From NCBI GenBank assembly GCA_039105265.1, contig JAPFFF010000026.1:434001-498000 (forward strand): a DNA stretch of 64,000 nt. Reading direction: 5' to 3'. Every line of letters starts with the position of its first letter. The first letter of the stretch is position 1. Under the pieces are notes generated by a model. The model was not told the origin of the DNA. It worked only from the letters and a program-made list of their open reading frames with translations, and did no database searches. This DNA comes from Tritrichomonas musculus (Eukaryota; Parabasalia; Tritrichomonadida; Tritrichomonadidae). Positions 19,810 to 29,208 of this stretch are shown here, piece after piece. The translations under genes were made by a program, and so were the position numbers.

Positions 19810-19883
19810 CGGTACTGCTATGAATCGAACTCATGCCTGCCGCCGAAGCTGGGAGACACGCTTCATGACTCAACCACTGTACC
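19810..19883 (-). ncRNA. tRNA-like Pol III unit inside the Maverick
   Basis: The minus strand gives 74 bases with an acceptor-like pairing GGTACAG/CAGTACC (6 of 7 pairs) and a discriminator G. It has A-box-like sequences (TGGTTGAGTCATG, or TGGTACAGTGG just overlapping the 5' end), a B-box-like AGTTCGATTCA, and an immediate ATTTTT terminator. A GAAGC/GCTTC stem with a 10-base loop occupies the anticodon region. I cannot draw a standard anticodon arm, and the T stem is weak. It may be a tRNA pseudogene, an unusual tRNA or a tRNA mimic. tRNAscan-type scoring would decide. Confidence 0.5.
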
Positions 19884-20027
19884 ACGTCTGGCCAGACACT
19901 AGTTAGTTGCAATATGATATTTAAACCATTCCCATTACATTACATAATGCATTACATATTAAGCACATAAAATTTTTCATTTGTTTTCATATCACATTTC
20001 ATAATATGATTTTTTATCTCATAGCAA

Positions 20028-20279
20028 ATGTCAAGCATCAACACTGAATTGTTTAACGATACAGCTGTTATTCAATCACTCAAATCAAAGCAAGATGTCA
20101 ACTTAAACGTTGATGTCAATGCTAAGCCAAAGTCAAAACGTGGACGCAAACCAAAGTACTTCACTGATGAAGAACGTATCAATGCACGTAGGTTACAACA
20201 AAAGCAATACCGTGAACGTCGTAATAAAGAGCTAGCTGAATTACGTGCAATGAAATTAAACATGAGTAATGAAAAATAA
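20028..20279 (+). CDS. AT-hook / basic-helix DNA-binding protein
   Basis: This 83-residue protein contains a classic AT-hook core, KRGRKPK (about residue 37), followed by YFTDEERINARRLQQKQYRE, a strongly basic helix resembling a bZIP basic region or the short charged helices common in large DNA virus proteins. It probably binds the minor groove of AT-rich DNA, as a transcription or genome-condensing factor; this is inference. The start is CTCATAGCAAATG. The gene is convergent with the next one, 17 bases apart. Confidence 0.7.
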   Translation: MSSINTELFNDTAVIQSLKSKQDVNLNVDVNAKPKSKRGRKPKYFTDEERINARRLQQKQYRERRNKELAELRAMKLNMSNEK

Positions 20280-20296
20280 TTTTTACTCACACCATT

Positions 20297-21025
20297 TTAT
20301 GTTAGCTTCATTTTTGGTGGATCACATGGCTTCACCTTAATGGTGACAAACATAGGGCTCTCCAACAGCACAGGCTGGTATTGAAAGTCAACCAACTCTA
20401 ACTCAATCTGTTTGAATGAATCAATGTTAACAACATTTTTAATTGGCTTACCATACGTTTCAAAGTTTTGCATGATTGGAATGCCCTGTCCAATAACATG
20501 ATCAATGCTGGCGATGACTGATGGTGTATATTCAACTTCACCTATGTTTGATTGTATAGCTTGACCCTGCTTCGATATGAGATATAGCTTATTAGCATAA
20601 TCAACTATCGGCACCTCACTTAGAAATGGTACATTTTTAGGAAGCTCTTCATTGAGCTTTATGTTATACAACCCAGTAACCAACGCAAGTCGATGTGATA
20701 TATGTGTAAACTTAAATTCATCCACCAATGGTGTGAATTCAATCTGACCATTGTTCATCCACCTGATATTAAAGCAAGCATGCTTAGTGTTTGTTAACAA
20801 GCGGTTAATGTAATCTACATCAACATCATACATGTCATCACATTGAATAGTATGTATGCCTGCATCCCATTCAAATACAATCACATCATCCTTAGATATC
20901 GTCAATATATTCTTAGTATTAATTGATGCAACATGATATTTTATATATTCACAATTCCATGGTATTTGTATGTTGGTTTGCAATCGATTATATTGTGGCC
21001 TAGTACTTTGCAATGATAAAAGCAT
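20297..21025 (-). CDS. Putative Maverick minor capsid (penton-like) protein
   Basis: The 242-residue beta-rich protein has the layout of Polinton minor capsid proteins: a middle section (YINRLLTNTKHACFNIRWMN) that reads like the FEI-type central block, then LALVTGLYNI. It ends with a strand-rich segment ELELVDFQYQPVLLESPMF and TIKVKP, similar to the common penton ending about a jelly-roll protein's last strands. The protein at 34174-35376 ends in a similar way. Assignment is by pattern only. The ATG at 21025 is divergent from the fibre-like gene at 21040, with 14 bases between them. Confidence 0.5.
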   Translation of the reverse strand: MLLSLQSTRPQYNRLQTNIQIPWNCEYIKYHVASINTKNILTISKDDVIVFEWDAGIHTIQCDDMYDVDVDYINRLLTNTKHACFNIRWMNNGQIEFTPLVDEFKFTHISHRLALVTGLYNIKLNEELPKNVPFLSEVPIVDYANKLYLISKQGQAIQSNIGEVEYTPSVIASIDHVIGQGIPIMQNFETYGKPIKNVVNIDSFKQIELELVDFQYQPVLLESPMFVTIKVKPCDPPKMKLT

Positions 21026-21039
21026 TTTACCTTCATTAA

Positions 21040-24000
21040 ATGATCACTCCATTAGCTGCGCATGCATTATCACTTAAAAGTAAAGGTTATAAAATCAAGC
21101 CTAAAAATGGTGAGCTTAAGATAACACATCATGGTTCAACTGATGATGTTCGAATCAATTGCATATACACTAAGAAAGAGATTGATGAATTAATATCAAA
21201 CTCAACACCAGAACAATACTTCACACTTAATGAATCAGATCAGCTTTACCTATACAAACCATCATCCATAAGTCAAACGTCAAAGTACTACGTCATGACA
21301 TGGAACATCGATTCAAACTACAACATACCACTTGACACACGCTTTGAATTCAATGATTATCTCTATGGCCACTCATGGGCATTGACATGGAATGGTAAAT
21401 CATGGTCAGGTAATAACGTCGTTAACTTATCATTCGCTAAGCAGTCAACCACAACCAACAACAATGGCAGTCCATGTTTAATCATTCAACACTCTGACTA
21501 CATCGTTAAGTGGTTATCATGCATTGAAACGGTTACCGACACATCAAACGTTGCAACCTTACTATCAAACCACATCACCAACTGGAGAGTGGCATATAAA
21601 GATGGCACCATCATTGAACTTAATGAATCGAACTCAACGATCAAACTATCATCAACACCTAAGTACACCATCAATGGCAGCTCATGTGATGCACAAGAGT
21701 TTACCATCAAAGTCAACAACATCAAATCAGACAACCTACTCTACTTGATGGCCGACATTACATTCACCGTTAATGATAAACTATACGTCACCCCATTGAG
21801 ATGGGATCTTCATCCAATATCACCACTCAGCATGAGTTACATTCATACATGGAACGATAACCCAGTCATTGAATCATTCAACTATCGTCGTGAAGCAGTG
21901 CACTCAAACAAGGTAGTACCAGAGGCAAAGGCTAATAATGACATCAACATCTACATTGAAAAGCAATACTTCGAACAAACACCACAACTAGCTGATGATA
22001 CATTCAATCCATTCGATGTAATGATCATACAACAGTTTTATGAAGTTAAACCTGATCCACGTAATTGTACCACACTCGTCACAGATCATAACGTGTACTC
22101 ATCGAAAATCATATGGGCTGATAACATCATGACAATGCGTAGGGATCTAAACGTAGTTGGTGGTACTGTTGACGTACTAGCATATGACTACTCCACTTTA
22201 CGTGCAATCATCAATGGCATACAAGAACAACTACGATTACAAGCAGCTTACAATGAATTCACTGACTCAATCAAGAGTGGCCTATCCATTGCTAATGACA
22301 TACTTAGTGTATTAACTGGATTCGTTAAGATGGTGAGTGCATTATCAAACCTAACGATGAGCAGTGATAACGTGAGTATCAACACATATCGTACTGAAGA
22401 TTTCACCTACCCTGGTTTAGGCGGTGATGATTATCCAGGTGGCAAGCAACCAATCAGTGGTAAGTTCATACTTGACATGGACACTAATGCAGAGAGCCAT
22501 GTGCTTAGACGATTCATACCTGGTCAGACAACCATACCAGCAGCAGTATCATCTATGACAGCAACTGATCTCGTACTAAGTGCATTAGATTCATTAACTC
22601 AAATTGGCAATGCAACTACCACATTGATTGCTGGGGGTTTGACACTAGATCGCATACCAGCCATAGTTGATGCAACACGTACGATTCAACAATCATTGCA
22701 TACCATCACTGACTCTGTACGTGAGTTGCGACGTAGATGGAGAGAACGAACTAACAACAATACCATTGTCGATCACACTATTACTAACACTGATGAGATG
22801 GAGTTAAATGATATTGATGATGATGCAACTACCACCAACACACCAGCTGTTAGATTGACTCATGAAACAGTTACCAACACATCAGCTTTCAGTCAACCAT
22901 TATTCGGTGATCATACCATTGAATCATTATCAAACCTATCAATAGATGAACTACTTGATTTGAACACATACGATCCAATTGAAGGTCCACAAATAGGTGA
23001 CATCATGGTTAGACGAGTAGGTGACAATCGATTCGGCTTGATATATGTAACACGTGTTAATGATAAGGGTGTTAATAAGATAATATACATGAGACGAATT
23101 GATAATGAAAGCAGCACGTTAACGTCACAACAATTAAGCTTACGCACAATGAGAAGTGTTAATACCAACTCAATGTGGAGTGTCAATGACAATGGTACGG
23201 TATATACAGCAGCTCAGATCGAACGCATGGAACCAGATGAGAGGTATCAATTTGAATCAGCTCATCCAGAGTATATATTCACACGCAACGTTGATAATGA
23301 GATGGGAGTTAACTGGACTGAAGTGAGGGACATGAATGGTTCCATTCAAGCAGTCATTGATGTAAGAATAGCAGTTAGAACTAATGTTAGCAGTGATGAG
23401 ATATCAATTCAAAGTCCTGAATCAAATATCAGCATTAACTCACATGGTATTAGTATGCAGCAAGGTGCTATCACTGCAACAGGACAGGATAATGTACATG
23501 AGTTAGTTGCTAATGAATACAATGTTGTTGTTTCAAATTATGAACTAGCACCAATCGAAGAGAATTTGACAATACCTAATACAACAATCACACTTGCTGA
23601 TATTCAGAATATGGATTGGTATGAAAGATATAGACTCGTTTATGAGATTCTAAATGAAAGCGGTAACATACTTTCATTCGAAGGTAGTAATCTAGATGAC
23701 AATGAAACGGAATACACTACTGTATTATATAACAACAGAGCAATTGGTGTAATTGATTTAAGACATCGTAATCAAGTGTCAATCACTGATAATACAATCA
23801 CAATCACTAATCCACAAAGCATTTTCAAACTAACAGATCGTGAATTAGAATGGATAAGACGAGATGAACAACAGCAGCAAACAATACGTCAAACATTAAG
23901 TGGCTTCATATCAAACATCACTGATCGAATAGAACGCATCAACAACAACATTGAATGGTTATTAGATCATCCTAATTTAACTGACCGTCTTATCATTGGA

Positions 24001-27000
24001 CGTGGTTCATCCATATTAATTCCAATCGTTGATGTGTTGTTATACATCCCTCGTTTGATTCACAAAGCAGGTGAAGAAACACTTGCATTACTTTCCGAAG
24101 TTGATAATGCAACATACTCCACTTATGATGATGGTCTTGATGCAATCATTGAGTGGTGCACTGGCAATGGCATTGATATATCATTACCTAATGATACAAA
24201 TGAGGCAATCTCATTAAACTCATGTGTAAACATATGTAAAGCATTCAGAGATACCATCAAAGGTCCACTTGCATTGCTCGCGTATAAGATCAAAGATGTT
24301 GAAAGTAAATCATCAGGTCAGCTACCAAGTTCAGGTGAGTTTGATGCAGTTGAAGGTTATCCTGATTACTACGTCAAGCATGATGACATAACAGTGTATA
24401 CACCAACTGTTAGCAGTGAAACGAATGTTGATGATCCAGTTAATGATCCAGTCATAATCATGAAGATAACACTACCAACCACACTCAAAAACAAACTCAC
24501 TGCTGCTACCAAACCAGTTGATGTGTTTAAGATTCACTTACGCAACATGTTATTATTCGATTGGCAAGGCAACATCTTAAATGACTTCATCATATCAGCT
24601 AAAGACGGTAAGTTCATCTGCCCAGAGTTGACACACAACGTAGCACGTGATTGTTGCACATACTCAACACGCAAACGAGATGATCCTGAGATAATGTTTG
24701 CAACTGACTTCAATATTGAACCATACATACGCTTCTTGAATGGTGACATAGTGATTCACAACCTACTCTCATCAGATGCATTGGTATCATGCAAGCCAAC
24801 CATCAAGTGTGACATCATAGATGCAACTAATGCATTGAAGTTACAACGCTCTGACACATATTACTTCTATCGACCATCAATGATTGACTATGATGAACAT
24901 GTTAAATACACTGACATGTTTGCGAATGAACAACTTGAGTATGAATGTGAGTGCTATCGAATGGTGTATAAGATACCATCAACGTATGACATACCAACCA
25001 ACTTAACGTTCAAATTTAGTGAGTACTGCTTTGGCAACACATGGGCATTGACATGGGATGGTAACAAGTGGGTTGGTGACAGTATTCAAGGTAGGTTCCA
25101 AAGCAAGGTCATCAGCAAGTGTAAAACACGTGATCCTAAAGAAGATAACTATGGTTCAACTGGTTGTATGGTTGCAGTCAAGCGTGATACGTTGAATTAC
25201 AGAGCAATACCTGAAGACAAAACACATGGCTTAGCATATTCACTACTCAACACATGCCGCAATGATGGCAAGTATGAGGTCCTGATTAAGTTGCGTGATG
25301 GTAGATTGGTTAATGCATCTGAGTATGAACTCAACATTGGCTATTCATTTATACTCAATGGTGCAACGATGGATGGTTATGATTTGGTTGCAATGAGTTG
25401 TACATATAATAATTACTCAACATCAACACTCAAAGTAAGCGACATTGAATTACTATACCTTGACTTGACGTTGCCACATCAAGAGCATACCATGAGGTTA
25501 TCATTCACAGTTGGTGAAGTTCATAATAAAAATGATGTATATGATAGAGGATACGTTGATTTAAGTGGAGCACTTGATACAGTCGAAAGAGTGGCATATG
25601 TTTGGAGTAAGACACCCACTCAAACCAGCAATGATGATGGCTTAACACCACGTGATATTGCATTATACCTTCGTCATGATTATACTGATCCTATTGATGA
25701 AGTTAATTGGGATCCATCTACAAATGCATTCGAATACATCATCAAGCAACAGTTCTATGAAGTGTCACCTAATCCAAACTCAGCTACAACACTATACACT
25801 GACTTCAACATTACATCATCGAAGATAATCACTGCTGACAATATCACTACAATGAGATCTGACTTGAATCTCGTTACTAACAACGTTGATGTAGTATCGT
25901 ATGATGTTAAGGAAGTGCAATCTAAGGTTGATGCACTTGGCTCGCAGATGACTGACCAACAAGCTAAGACTAAATACCTTGAGAAGGAAGTTGATAAGAT
26001 TGATATGAAAGCAAATGTTGGTATTGCGTTAGGTGCTGTTGGCTGTGTGTTAGGTGCCACTGGCATAGGTGTTGCTGGTAAGGCATTATCATTTGCAACG
26101 AAGGGTGTTGGTTCAGCTGTCAAATCAGGTGGTCGTGAGTTAGTTAACACCATAACTAAAGCTAGTGATGTTGGAGCTGATGTATTGGATGACATGGTAG
26201 GTAAGCTGACTGATGAACTGCCTGATATTGGCTCTGACATATTCTTCGGTGACTTAGTTAGTGGTGCTAAGACAGCAACGTTAAGTGTAACTAATAGTTC
26301 AACTCAAGCTGTCACTCAAGATGAAGCGTTAAGTAGAATAGCTCAATGGTGTGATGAAGAATACATACCAGTAACAGAGATGAACTTCAGTGATGAACTC
26401 GATGATCCATCTAAAGTGGCAATGACATTGACATCAACAATGGACATGTGTAAACGATTCAGACATACACTCAAGCCTACCATCAAAGCACTGGCAAATG
26501 CAATCAGTGATGTATCTGTACAGATGGATGGATATGTTAACAAGAATGAGTTAGCACGTAATGATACCATTGATGTTGTTGGCAAGGTTGATGGTAAAAC
26601 AATTCAACTCATAGCTGAAGACACAATCACAAGTGGTGTACTTAAAGTCAAACTCATGGTTAGAACGATTAGCGAGTTCAATGACATTGACTATGATGAA
26701 CAATATGTTACAATCAACATTGTGGATGATGCAATAGCTGAGTTCAATGGTACAGATACATTTCCAGCAGCAACGATGAGTGGCAACGTCATTACGATTA
26801 ACAACCCACACAACGTACAGGTCACAAGCATAACTGTTAAAGAAAACACATCGGTTAGACAATTGACACTTACAACGAATGATTTAGCATATACATGTGA
26901 CATTGACGCAGTGAATAAAAGCATTGATTCATTACGTGCTCAACTTGAGTTGAATGATGAGTCACTTGCTAAAACGTTGAATGACTTTCCAACTGTTGAT

Positions 27001-28263
27001 GAGGTTAACACAGCGTTGGATGAATTAAAAAATAATATGATTAACATGAATGATTTATCTAATTATCGATTAAAGACAGATTTGATATATAACGATGCTG
27101 TCGATGTGCCATTTGAAAACATACAAGATAGCTCTGGATCGTGGGAAGTCAAAATAACATTGACTAATGGAATTCACCTTGTTGGAACAATATCAAATAA
27201 CGATGGCTTTGTCAAAGTGTTTGACTATACATTTGACTATGATGGTGTTATTACTGAAGATGGAGTTAATGTCGATGTTGAAATTGATGGAACAACCTAT
27301 AACTTGATCTATTATAAAAGCGATAGTAATGGTCAATGCTTTTACATCGATAATGGGGAAGACTATTTTGATACCAAATTAATATCAGCGGAAAAAATAT
27401 TGAAGCATGATAAAATAGCATTGAAGAGTGAGATACCAACCAATCATGTTACAACATCACAGTTAACGTCAACATTGAATGAGTACATGTTGAAGAGTGA
27501 TATGCCAGATGATTATGTCGTTGTTGATCAGTTGGATGGATATGCATTGAAGAGTGATATACCATCGGATTATGTATCAACGACTAGCTTAGTGAATACA
27601 TTGAAGTCGTATGTCAAGTCAAATGAATTACCAACCAATCATGTTACAACATCACAGTTAACGTCAACATTGAATGAGTACATGTTGAAGAGTGATATGC
27701 CAGATGATTATGCTACTATAGATGATCTCGATGGATATGCATTGAAGAGTGAGTTGAACACATATGCTAAATCTCATCAAGATCTAGCTAGGATAGTAGG
27801 TGATAATGTCTCTAATATATTAACAATGAACAGTCAGATATCAAATCTACAGCGTGAGAATGAATCATTAAGAGCTAGGTTAGATGCATTGGTGAATAAA
27901 TTAACACGAATCAATTATACATTCAGTGTAGCGAATAGTAATATCATTCGTTATCAATTCGAGAAACAACTTGATGAATATGATGGAACACTCTATTTGA
28001 CTTACAATGAAACCAAAGATAATGTTGCTAGTAAAAGGGAAATCAAAATCAATATATCATTCAACGTTAATAATTCACCTAAGTATGAATATCAATGTGA
28101 ACCAACTAAGATCTGGTTAAACAATATTGAATTTCCATTAAGTGGTAACAATTTCATAATAAATGCAACAGCTAATTACATAATGATTAACTCGTCATTC
28201 TTTACATCAAATGGTATCTTACTTGAAGATAACACTAAGAATGTAATACATTCATTGTCGTGA
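21040..28263 (+). CDS. Giant fibre-like structural protein
   Basis: The 2407-residue protein has two diverged copies of a large module. Copy 1 has YGHSWALTWNGKSW (about 109), QQFYEVKPDPRNCTTL (about 330) and NICKAFRDTIKGPL (about 1070). Copy 2 has FGNTWALTWDGNKW (about 1331), QQFYEVSPNPNSATTL (about 1567) and DMCKRFRHTLKPTI (about 1805). A Gly/Ala-rich hydrophobic segment (GIALGAVGCVLGATGIGVAG) lies near 1663. Residues 2127-2240 hold fibre-type repeats (GYALKSDIPSDYV, NEYMLKSDMPDDY), with an exact 82-bp duplication 195 bp apart. A coiled coil (ISNLQRENESLRARLDALVN) and a beta-rich C-terminus follow. This resembles tail or penton fibres, so attachment to the host is a plausible role (inference). 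The start follows TTCATTAAATG. Confidence 0.7.
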   Translation: MITPLAAHALSLKSKGYKIKPKNGELKITHHGSTDDVRINCIYTKKEIDELISNSTPEQYFTLNESDQLYLYKPSSISQTSKYYVMTWNIDSNYNIPLDTRFEFNDYLYGHSWALTWNGKSWSGNNVVNLSFAKQSTTTNNNGSPCLIIQHSDYIVKWLSCIETVTDTSNVATLLSNHITNWRVAYKDGTIIELNESNSTIKLSSTPKYTINGSSCDAQEFTIKVNNIKSDNLLYLMADITFTVNDKLYVTPLRWDLHPISPLSMSYIHTWNDNPVIESFNYRREAVHSNKVVPEAKANNDINIYIEKQYFEQTPQLADDTFNPFDVMIIQQFYEVKPDPRNCTTLVTDHNVYSSKIIWADNIMTMRRDLNVVGGTVDVLAYDYSTLRAIINGIQEQLRLQAAYNEFTDSIKSGLSIANDILSVLTGFVKMVSALSNLTMSSDNVSINTYRTEDFTYPGLGGDDYPGGKQPISGKFILDMDTNAESHVLRRFIPGQTTIPAAVSSMTATDLVLSALDSLTQIGNATTTLIAGGLTLDRIPAIVDATRTIQQSLHTITDSVRELRRRWRERTNNNTIVDHTITNTDEMELNDIDDDATTTNTPAVRLTHETVTNTSAFSQPLFGDHTIESLSNLSIDELLDLNTYDPIEGPQIGDIMVRRVGDNRFGLIYVTRVNDKGVNKIIYMRRIDNESSTLTSQQLSLRTMRSVNTNSMWSVNDNGTVYTAAQIERMEPDERYQFESAHPEYIFTRNVDNEMGVNWTEVRDMNGSIQAVIDVRIAVRTNVSSDEISIQSPESNISINSHGISMQQGAITATGQDNVHELVANEYNVVVSNYELAPIEENLTIPNTTITLADIQNMDWYERYRLVYEILNESGNILSFEGSNLDDNETEYTTVLYNNRAIGVIDLRHRNQVSITDNTITITNPQSIFKLTDRELEWIRRDEQQQQTIRQTLSGFISNITDRIERINNNIEWLLDHPNLTDRLIIGRGSSILIPIVDVLLYIPRLIHKAGEETLALLSEVDNATYSTYDDGLDAIIEWCTGNGIDISLPNDTNEAISLNSCVNICKAFRDTIKGPLALLAYKIKDVESKSSGQLPSSGEFDAVEGYPDYYVKHDDITVYTPTVSSETNVDDPVNDPVIIMKITLPTTLKNKLTAATKPVDVFKIHLRNMLLFDWQGNILNDFIISAKDGKFICPELTHNVARDCCTYSTRKRDDPEIMFATDFNIEPYIRFLNGDIVIHNLLSSDALVSCKPTIKCDIIDATNALKLQRSDTYYFYRPSMIDYDEHVKYTDMFANEQLEYECECYRMVYKIPSTYDIPTNLTFKFSEYCFGNTWALTWDGNKWVGDSIQGRFQSKVISKCKTRDPKEDNYGSTGCMVAVKRDTLNYRAIPEDKTHGLAYSLLNTCRNDGKYEVLIKLRDGRLVNASEYELNIGYSFILNGATMDGYDLVAMSCTYNNYSTSTLKVSDIELLYLDLTLPHQEHTMRLSFTVGEVHNKNDVYDRGYVDLSGALDTVERVAYVWSKTPTQTSNDDGLTPRDIALYLRHDYTDPIDEVNWDPSTNAFEYIIKQQFYEVSPNPNSATTLYTDFNITSSKIITADNITTMRSDLNLVTNNVDVVSYDVKEVQSKVDALGSQMTDQQAKTKYLEKEVDKIDMKANVGIALGAVGCVLGATGIGVAGKALSFATKGVGSAVKSGGRELVNTITKASDVGADVLDDMVGKLTDELPDIGSDIFFGDLVSGAKTATLSVTNSSTQAVTQDEALSRIAQWCDEEYIPVTEMNFSDELDDPSKVAMTLTSTMDMCKRFRHTLKPTIKALANAISDVSVQMDGYVNKNELARNDTIDVVGKVDGKTIQLIAEDTITSGVLKVKLMVRTISEFNDIDYDEQYVTINIVDDAIAEFNGTDTFPAATMSGNVITINNPHNVQVTSITVKENTSVRQLTLTTNDLAYTCDIDAVNKSIDSLRAQLELNDESLAKTLNDFPTVDEVNTALDELKNNMINMNDLSNYRLKTDLIYNDAVDVPFENIQDSSGSWEVKITLTNGIHLVGTISNNDGFVKVFDYTFDYDGVITEDGVNVDVEIDGTTYNLIYYKSDSNGQCFYIDNGEDYFDTKLISAEKILKHDKIALKSEIPTNHVTTSQLTSTLNEYMLKSDMPDDYVVVDQLDGYALKSDIPSDYVSTTSLVNTLKSYVKSNELPTNHVTTSQLTSTLNEYMLKSDMPDDYATIDDLDGYALKSELNTYAKSHQDLARIVGDNVSNILTMNSQISNLQRENESLRARLDALVNKLTRINYTFSVANSNIIRYQFEKQLDEYDGTLYLTYNETKDNVASKREIKINISFNVNNSPKYEYQCEPTKIWLNNIEFPLSGNNFIINATANYIMINSSFFTSNGILLEDNTKNVIHSLS

Positions 28264-28286
28264 ACATAAAAATAACTCATATGTTT

Positions 28287-28808
28287 TTATACAACAACAT
28301 ACTTCAAACATAAGTGATAGACATTAACGAGATCATTGAACTCTTTATTGTAGACCTGTTTGAAGTCAGTAACAATCTCACCATTATCTTTGATTATCTT
28401 AATGGCGTCTACCTTTTGAATGGGCGATGCTTTACCTACACAACAACCAGGGTTGTCATCGACATATATCTCAACCTCACCATGAGTGACTGCCTTGATG
28501 ATTGCTGCTAATGCTTGCTGTGGTACGATGATAGTGCGCTTACTGATGAGATTGCTGATCAATGCTTTGTCATTGTCAAGTAGTATCTTAGCATACGTTT
28601 CAAGTATGAGTACCTTAACATCAACATCAATGCTATCGTGTGGTGTATCAAGTTGAACATCACGTGTGATAACGATATCTTCTTTACCATCATCACGCTT
28701 GTTGATGAATATGTTGTTGTTAATATTGTTGTTTGATTGTGCTGCAGCTGCTGGCTCAAGACTGACGTTGGCATTTACACCATTGTTTAGTGGTCGCTTC
28801 TTAATCAT
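28287..28808 (-). CDS. Maverick protein of unknown function
   Basis: This 173-residue protein has a low-complexity Asn/Ala N-terminus (about 1-45), then a compact alpha/beta region with ILETYAKILLDNDKALISNL and IIVPQQALAAIIKAVTHGEV, and ends near VYHLCLKYVVV. No catalytic motif is recognisable. The start TTAATTCAAATG fits the element's shared start context. It is convergent with the fibre gene, 23 bases apart. Codon use matches the neighbouring element genes. Confidence 0.65.
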   Translation of the reverse strand: MIKKRPLNNGVNANVSLEPAAAAQSNNNINNNIFINKRDDGKEDIVITRDVQLDTPHDSIDVDVKVLILETYAKILLDNDKALISNLISKRTIIVPQQALAAIIKAVTHGEVEIYVDDNPGCCVGKASPIQKVDAIKIIKDNGEIVTDFKQVYNKEFNDLVNVYHLCLKYVVV

Positions 28809-28947
28809 TTGAATTAAACAAAAACATTTTTACACACCCACTTATGTTGATGCATTAAGTTGATGCGTTATGTTGTATGTTAAGTTGTAACTTAAGATAC
28901 CCAGCTGCTCTGCCAGACGTTCAGCATAGCTGCCCGAAGTGATACAT

Positions 28948-29136
28948 TTAATATGAGTTAACATCATCTTTATACAATATCAATTGCTTTGCATTAACCT
29001 TATTAGCTTTCCCATCAACTGCTGATAGGTTCTCTTTGATATGTGTAGGTGGATGTTTGAATACAGGCTTTGTCACAGGTGGGTTAGGTGTTATACACTG
29101 GCGATGGCTCATGATTTGAACGTTTCGTGATGACAT
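28948..29136 (-). CDS. Small Maverick protein (62 residues)
   Basis: The protein begins MSSRNVQIMSHRQCITPNPP and is rich in Pro, His and Lys. I accept it despite its size because its ATG lies in TTTATTCAAATG, the same context as the larger genes of this strand, and it fills the gap between the capsid gene and the gene at 28287. The function is unknown. Confidence 0.5.
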   Translation of the reverse strand: MSSRNVQIMSHRQCITPNPPVTKPVFKHPPTHIKENLSAVDGKANKVNAKQLILYKDDVNSY

Positions 29137-29208
29137 TTGAATAAAAACAAACAGTGATTAATGTTAATACTTATTGAAGTTAGTTGTGATGTAATTTAGT
29201 TGATTCAT

